Position numbers and translations under genes: made by a program. From Caldifarciminota bacterium (lineage in GTDB: Bacteria; Hydrothermota; Tepidihabitantia; B3-TA06; JALVRC01): a stretch of 8,554 bases of DNA. The stretch's first letter is position 1. Each line of letters begins with the position of its first letter. The stretch spans positions 1 to 8,554 of the forward strand of contig JALVRC010000067.1 in assembly GCA_027025255.1 (NCBI GenBank), in the 5' to 3' direction. Of this stretch, positions 6,647-8,554 are shown piece by piece. The notes below the pieces were generated by a model. It was given only the letters and a program-made list of their open reading frames with translations. It ran no database searches and was not told the DNA's origin.

Positions 6647-7188
6647 ATAGAAACTAAAGCAATACAGATAAGTATAATATTTAAAATTATAGGCAATGGA
6701 TTCTTGTAGGTGTAGGTCTGTTTTCTTATTTTAATCTCTGCATTCTTTACAGCTTTTTCAATATGTACAGGTATGTCTTTCCAATCTTTTAGTTTCAAAA
6801 GGATAAACCTCTGAGTAAAAAAAACAGCATATTCAATGGACTCGATAATGAATCTTTTTGTTTTCAATAACCTAAAACGTGTAAAAAGCCGTTCAATAGA
6901 ACTTCCTATCTCTTCAGGAGAATAAGCTAACAACGTAGAAAATGATACAACAAAACTAAAAAAAAGCTTGATTAAATTATCAACATAAATTGAACCATGT
7001 AAAAAATAATATACAAGATATAAAACTATAAATCCTGCAAGTATTGCCAAAGATTTCTTTATTATATACATTTTTCTTTCACTTGGCAATAAAAAAGCAA
7101 GGACAAAAATAATTGCTAACGTATAGTATATTGGTTTTTGTATGGAAAGTATAAAAATCTCTATAACTACAGCAAACGGAAATACCAC
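6643..7188 (-). CDS. EcfT/CbiQ-like membrane protein, short and divergent
   Basis: This 181-residue protein has hydrophobic segments at about 2-35, 44-64, 71-88 and 165-181. The middle, STLLAYSPEEIGSSIERL (84-101) then RFRLLKTKRFIIESIEYAVFFTQRF (104-128, pattern only), resembles the EcfT/CbiQ transmembrane subunit of energy-coupling-factor vitamin transporters. The four-base overlap with truA matches the ecfT-truA order known in Bacillus. It is well short of the usual 250-270 residues, shows no Ala-Arg-Gly coupling motif, and no EcfA ATPase or substrate-binding subunit lies nearby, so transport function is doubtful. The GTG start at 7188 lacks a Shine-Dalgarno sequence. The frame stays open upstream and would add RYSPLV, which looks like more of the same domain, so the N-terminus is uncertain. 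Confidence 0.5.
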   Translation of the reverse strand: MVFPFAVVIEIFILSIQKPIYYTLAIIFVLAFLLPSERKMYIIKKSLAILAGFIVLYLVYYFLHGSIYVDNLIKLFFSFVVSFSTLLAYSPEEIGSSIERLFTRFRLLKTKRFIIESIEYAVFFTQRFILLKLKDWKDIPVHIEKAVKNAEIKIRKQTYTYKNPLPIILNIILICIALVSI

Positions 7189-7205
7189 AAGAGGAGAATA
7201 TCTAT

Positions 7206-7799
7206 TTAAAATACAAACTTTGATTTTTTCTTTTTCTTCTCTTCTTTGCCATCACCCTTAATCTCGTTCTTATGCTCTGAGGAATCCGTTTCTTTAAGAA
7301 TCTTATCTTCAGGTTGCTCATGGATAGTATGTTCAAGCTTATCCACCTCAGCCATTAACATCCTTCTTTTTTCTATTAGTTCTCCAATTTCTTTCATAAG
7401 TAGTTCCTTTTGTCCATCTCGTGTCATTATCTCATCCTTTTTCCTCTCAAGTTTTTCTTCAAGCTCTTTGTAATCTTCTTTCAAGGCATCTATTTTGTTT
7501 TTTAATTTCTCTTCCATACCTTCATATTTCATATTCAATGAGTCTAATTTTTTCTCAAGCTCTTCTACTGTTTTCGTTAGTTCTTCCTTTTTACGTGATA
7601 GGGCTAAAACTTCTTCTTTGAGAATTTCATTTTTGCTTTTTAACTCAGAACGCTCTTCGTTAAGTTTTCTTATTTCTGAAATTATTGTAGATATCTCAAC
7701 TTTTTTCTCTGATTCCAGTTCTTTTTTCTCTATTTCAGGCTTTGTATCTTTCTGGATTTTCTTTATTTTTTCTTTCTTTATAGGTTTAAATATAGGCAT
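7206..7799 (-). CDS. Lysine/glutamate-rich coiled-coil protein of unknown function
   Basis: I do not recognise a family for this 197-residue protein. Residues about 35-155 are a long predicted coiled coil, with heptad-like repeats such as ELEKKLDSLNMKYEGMEEKL and KELEEKLERKK. A basic N-terminus (FKPIKKEKIKKIQK) precedes it. The tail is disordered, highly charged and ends in a lysine run followed by SKFVF. It has no cysteine or tryptophan, no signal peptide and no membrane segment, so a cytoplasmic structural or scaffold role is possible but unproven. It is the first gene of the minus-strand operon, 17 bases before the EcfT-like gene, behind its own promoter, with its ATG at the predicted transcription start. 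The heavily biased composition can mimic homology in searches, and the opposite-strand frames that stay open across it are side effects of that bias. Confidence 0.7.
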   Translation of the reverse strand: MPIFKPIKKEKIKKIQKDTKPEIEKKELESEKKVEISTIISEIRKLNEERSELKSKNEILKEEVLALSRKKEELTKTVEELEKKLDSLNMKYEGMEEKLKNKIDALKEDYKELEEKLERKKDEIMTRDGQKELLMKEIGELIEKRRMLMAEVDKLEHTIHEQPEDKILKETDSSEHKNEIKGDGKEEKKKKKSKFVF

Positions 7800-7815
7800 A
7801 AGTAATATTACTTAT
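7798..7815. repeat. Perfect 18-bp palindrome over the coiled-coil operon promoter
   Basis: ATAAGTAATATTACTTAT is its own reverse complement, with 9-base arms and no spacer. It covers the minus-strand -10 box (7810-7805) and two bases of the start codon (7799-7797). If transcription starts at the ATG, only the last base or two of it would be in the mRNA, so a DNA-level operator is more likely than an RNA hairpin. On the plus strand it is followed by T8 (7815-7822), so a weak terminator of antisense transcription is an alternative. Confidence 0.55.
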
Positions 7816-7832
7816 TTTTTTTGGTCTGTCAA
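7800..7832 (-). promoter_or_regulatory. Promoter of the minus-strand coiled-coil/truA/purN/lnt operon (predicted leaderless)
   Basis: On the minus strand a perfect TTGACA -35 box (7832-7827) is followed by a 16-base spacer and TAATAT as -10 box (7810-7805). Five bases then separate it from the ATG at 7799. The predicted start point falls on or within the first bases of the ATG, so the message would be leaderless. No Shine-Dalgarno sequence is seen before this ATG. Spacer length and the CTTGAC context match the other two promoters in the window. Confidence 0.72.
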
Positions 7833-7878
7833 GCTTTAAAAACCCCTATAATTTGATTAAAAAATAGATTTTTTTTGC

Positions 7879-7913
7879 TTGACTTTACCCGTAAAATATC
7901 TATTATTATTTGT
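7879..7913 (+). promoter_or_regulatory. clpB promoter (predicted leaderless)
   Basis: TTGACT (7879-7884), a 16-base spacer and TATTAT (7901-7906) are followed by seven bases and the ATG at 7914. The geometry is identical to the promoter at 58-92, including the shared CTTGACTTTAC core. An A-tract and a run of eight T just upstream (7859-7876) could act as an upstream element. No CIRCE repeat (TTAGCACTC-N9-GAGTGCTAA) or other heat-shock operator is visible, so this looks like a housekeeping-type promoter. Confidence 0.72.
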
Positions 7914-8554
7914 ATGAAGAAAGAAAATTTTACAGAAAAAGCAATGGAGGTAATTGGAGCGGCTCAAGAAGCCATTAACAGATTTCATCACCAGGAGTTA
8001 TCAGCAGAACACCTTCTATGGGGGATTTTAACTACAGAAGGTATAGGGATTGATATATTTAAGAAAATGGGTATTGACCCGGAAGATATTAAAATTGACG
8101 TTGAAAAAGAATTGCAAATGTTACCAAAAGTATATGGGAATGATACTCTACAGATATATATAGGGAAAAGTGCTATGGAAACCTTTGAAGAAGCTGAAGC
8201 AGAAGCTAAACGTTTGAATGATGAATACGTTAGTATTGAACATTTATTAATAGCTCTTGCCCGATTAAAATTGGGGGATGTTCCACAAATATTCCGCAAA
8301 TTTGGTATTACAGAACATAGAATTTATAATGTTTTAAAAGATATTAGGGGCTCTCAGAGAATAACGGATCCCGAACCAGAAAAAAAATACCAGGTATTAA
8401 AGAAATTTACGGTAGATCTTACTTCGCTTGCAGAAGAAAATAAACTTGACCCTGTTTTTGGAAGAGAAAAAGAAATAGGAAGAGTCATTGAAATCCTTTT
8501 ACGGAAAAGAAAAAATAACCCTGTTCTTATAGGAGAAGCAGGAGTAGGCAAAAC
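7914..8554 (+). CDS. clpB: ATP-dependent chaperone ClpB, N-terminal part (runs off the window)
   Basis: This reading frame is open to the right edge: 213 complete codons and two bases. Residues about 5-145 form the double Clp N-terminal domain (FTEKAMEVIGAAQEAI, HQELSAEHLLWGIL, then the second repeat with YVSIEHLLIAL). A linker GSQRITDPEPEKKYQ (146-160) and LDPVFGREKEI (178-188) lead to NNPVLIGEAGVGK, the first Walker A motif, where the window ends. ClpB is a hexameric AAA+ disaggregase that works with DnaK to recover aggregated proteins. The RGSQRxTDPxPExKY linker fits ClpB better than ClpC or ClpA, but the middle domain that would settle this is outside the window. It is divergent from the coiled-coil operon. 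Confidence 0.9.
   Translation, partial: MKKENFTEKAMEVIGAAQEAINRFHHQELSAEHLLWGILTTEGIGIDIFKKMGIDPEDIKIDVEKELQMLPKVYGNDTLQIYIGKSAMETFEEAEAEAKRLNDEYVSIEHLLIALARLKLGDVPQIFRKFGITEHRIYNVLKDIRGSQRITDPEPEKKYQVLKKFTVDLTSLAEENKLDPVFGREKEIGRVIEILLRKRKNNPVLIGEAGVGK

Noticed and set aside
7246..7839. Serine/phenylalanine-rich open frames on the plus strand opposite the coiled-coil gene
   Set aside because: They are the complement of Lys/Glu-rich codons. The minus-strand frame has a promoter, a sensible coiled-coil pattern and tight spacing to the next gene.
7847..7852. Perfect TATAAT on the plus strand that could be an earlier clpB promoter with a leader of about 50 bases
   Set aside because: No -35 box is found 16-18 bases upstream (GTCTGT region), whereas the TTGACT/TATTAT pair closer to the gene matches the other promoter exactly. 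It cannot be fully excluded.
7988..8551. Two open frames on the minus strand (7988-8299 and 8354-8551)
   Set aside because: They lie opposite clpB, whose plus-strand product has clear Clp N-terminal repeats and a Walker A motif; the reverse products show no recognisable domain.
1..8554. CRISPR array, insertion sequence, prophage, defence or toxin-antitoxin genes, tRNA or rRNA genes
   Set aside because: No tandem repeats with spacers, transposase motifs, terminal repeats, phage proteins or cloverleaf-like segments were seen by eye; almost all of the DNA is accounted for by housekeeping genes.

Overview
The window is AT-rich (about one third G+C by eye) and densely coded, with no gap over about 120 bases. 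It looks like chromosomal housekeeping DNA from a diderm (outer-membrane) bacterium. An apolipoprotein N-acyltransferase (Lnt) and a PorV/PorQ-like outer-membrane protein both point to an outer membrane. The mix of families (FmdB zinc ribbon, PorV-like barrel, YhaM-type nuclease, small transaldolase, ClpB) would fit an uncultured lineage near the Fibrobacterota-Chlorobiota-Bacteroidota group or a candidate phylum such as WOR-3 or Cloacimonadota. That placement is an inference and not secure.

Layout: bases 1-92 hold a short inverted repeat and a promoter. A plus-strand operon follows (93-3212): FmdB-type zinc ribbon protein, PorV-like barrel, yhaM, rsmG, folK. Neighbouring genes overlap or lie within 6 bases of each other. 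A 24-base gap with a possible hairpin separates it from a convergent minus-strand operon (7799 down to 3237). In transcription order that operon reads: a charged coiled-coil protein of unknown function, an EcfT/CbiQ-like membrane protein, truA, transaldolase, purN and lnt. A 114-base divergent promoter region (7800-7913) separates it from clpB on the plus strand. clpB runs off the right edge just after its first Walker A motif.

The genes cover basic functions: rRNA and tRNA modification (RsmG, TruA), RNA decay (YhaM), folate and purine synthesis (FolK, PurN), the pentose phosphate pathway (transaldolase), envelope lipoprotein maturation (Lnt), an outer-membrane barrel, and protein disaggregation (ClpB). 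I see no mobile element, CRISPR array, phage gene or defence system, and no clearly new multi-gene system.

The most distinctive signal is in gene starts. All three transcription-unit starts carry CTTGAC-type -35 boxes and a 16-base spacer. The -10 box ends only 5-7 bases before the ATG, so the predicted mRNAs are leaderless. Several internal operon genes instead have strong Shine-Dalgarno sequences (fsa-type transaldolase, lnt, the barrel gene). One of the promoters is also covered by a perfect 18-bp palindrome that includes the -10 box and part of the start codon. The least understood genes are the two at the head of the minus-strand operon.
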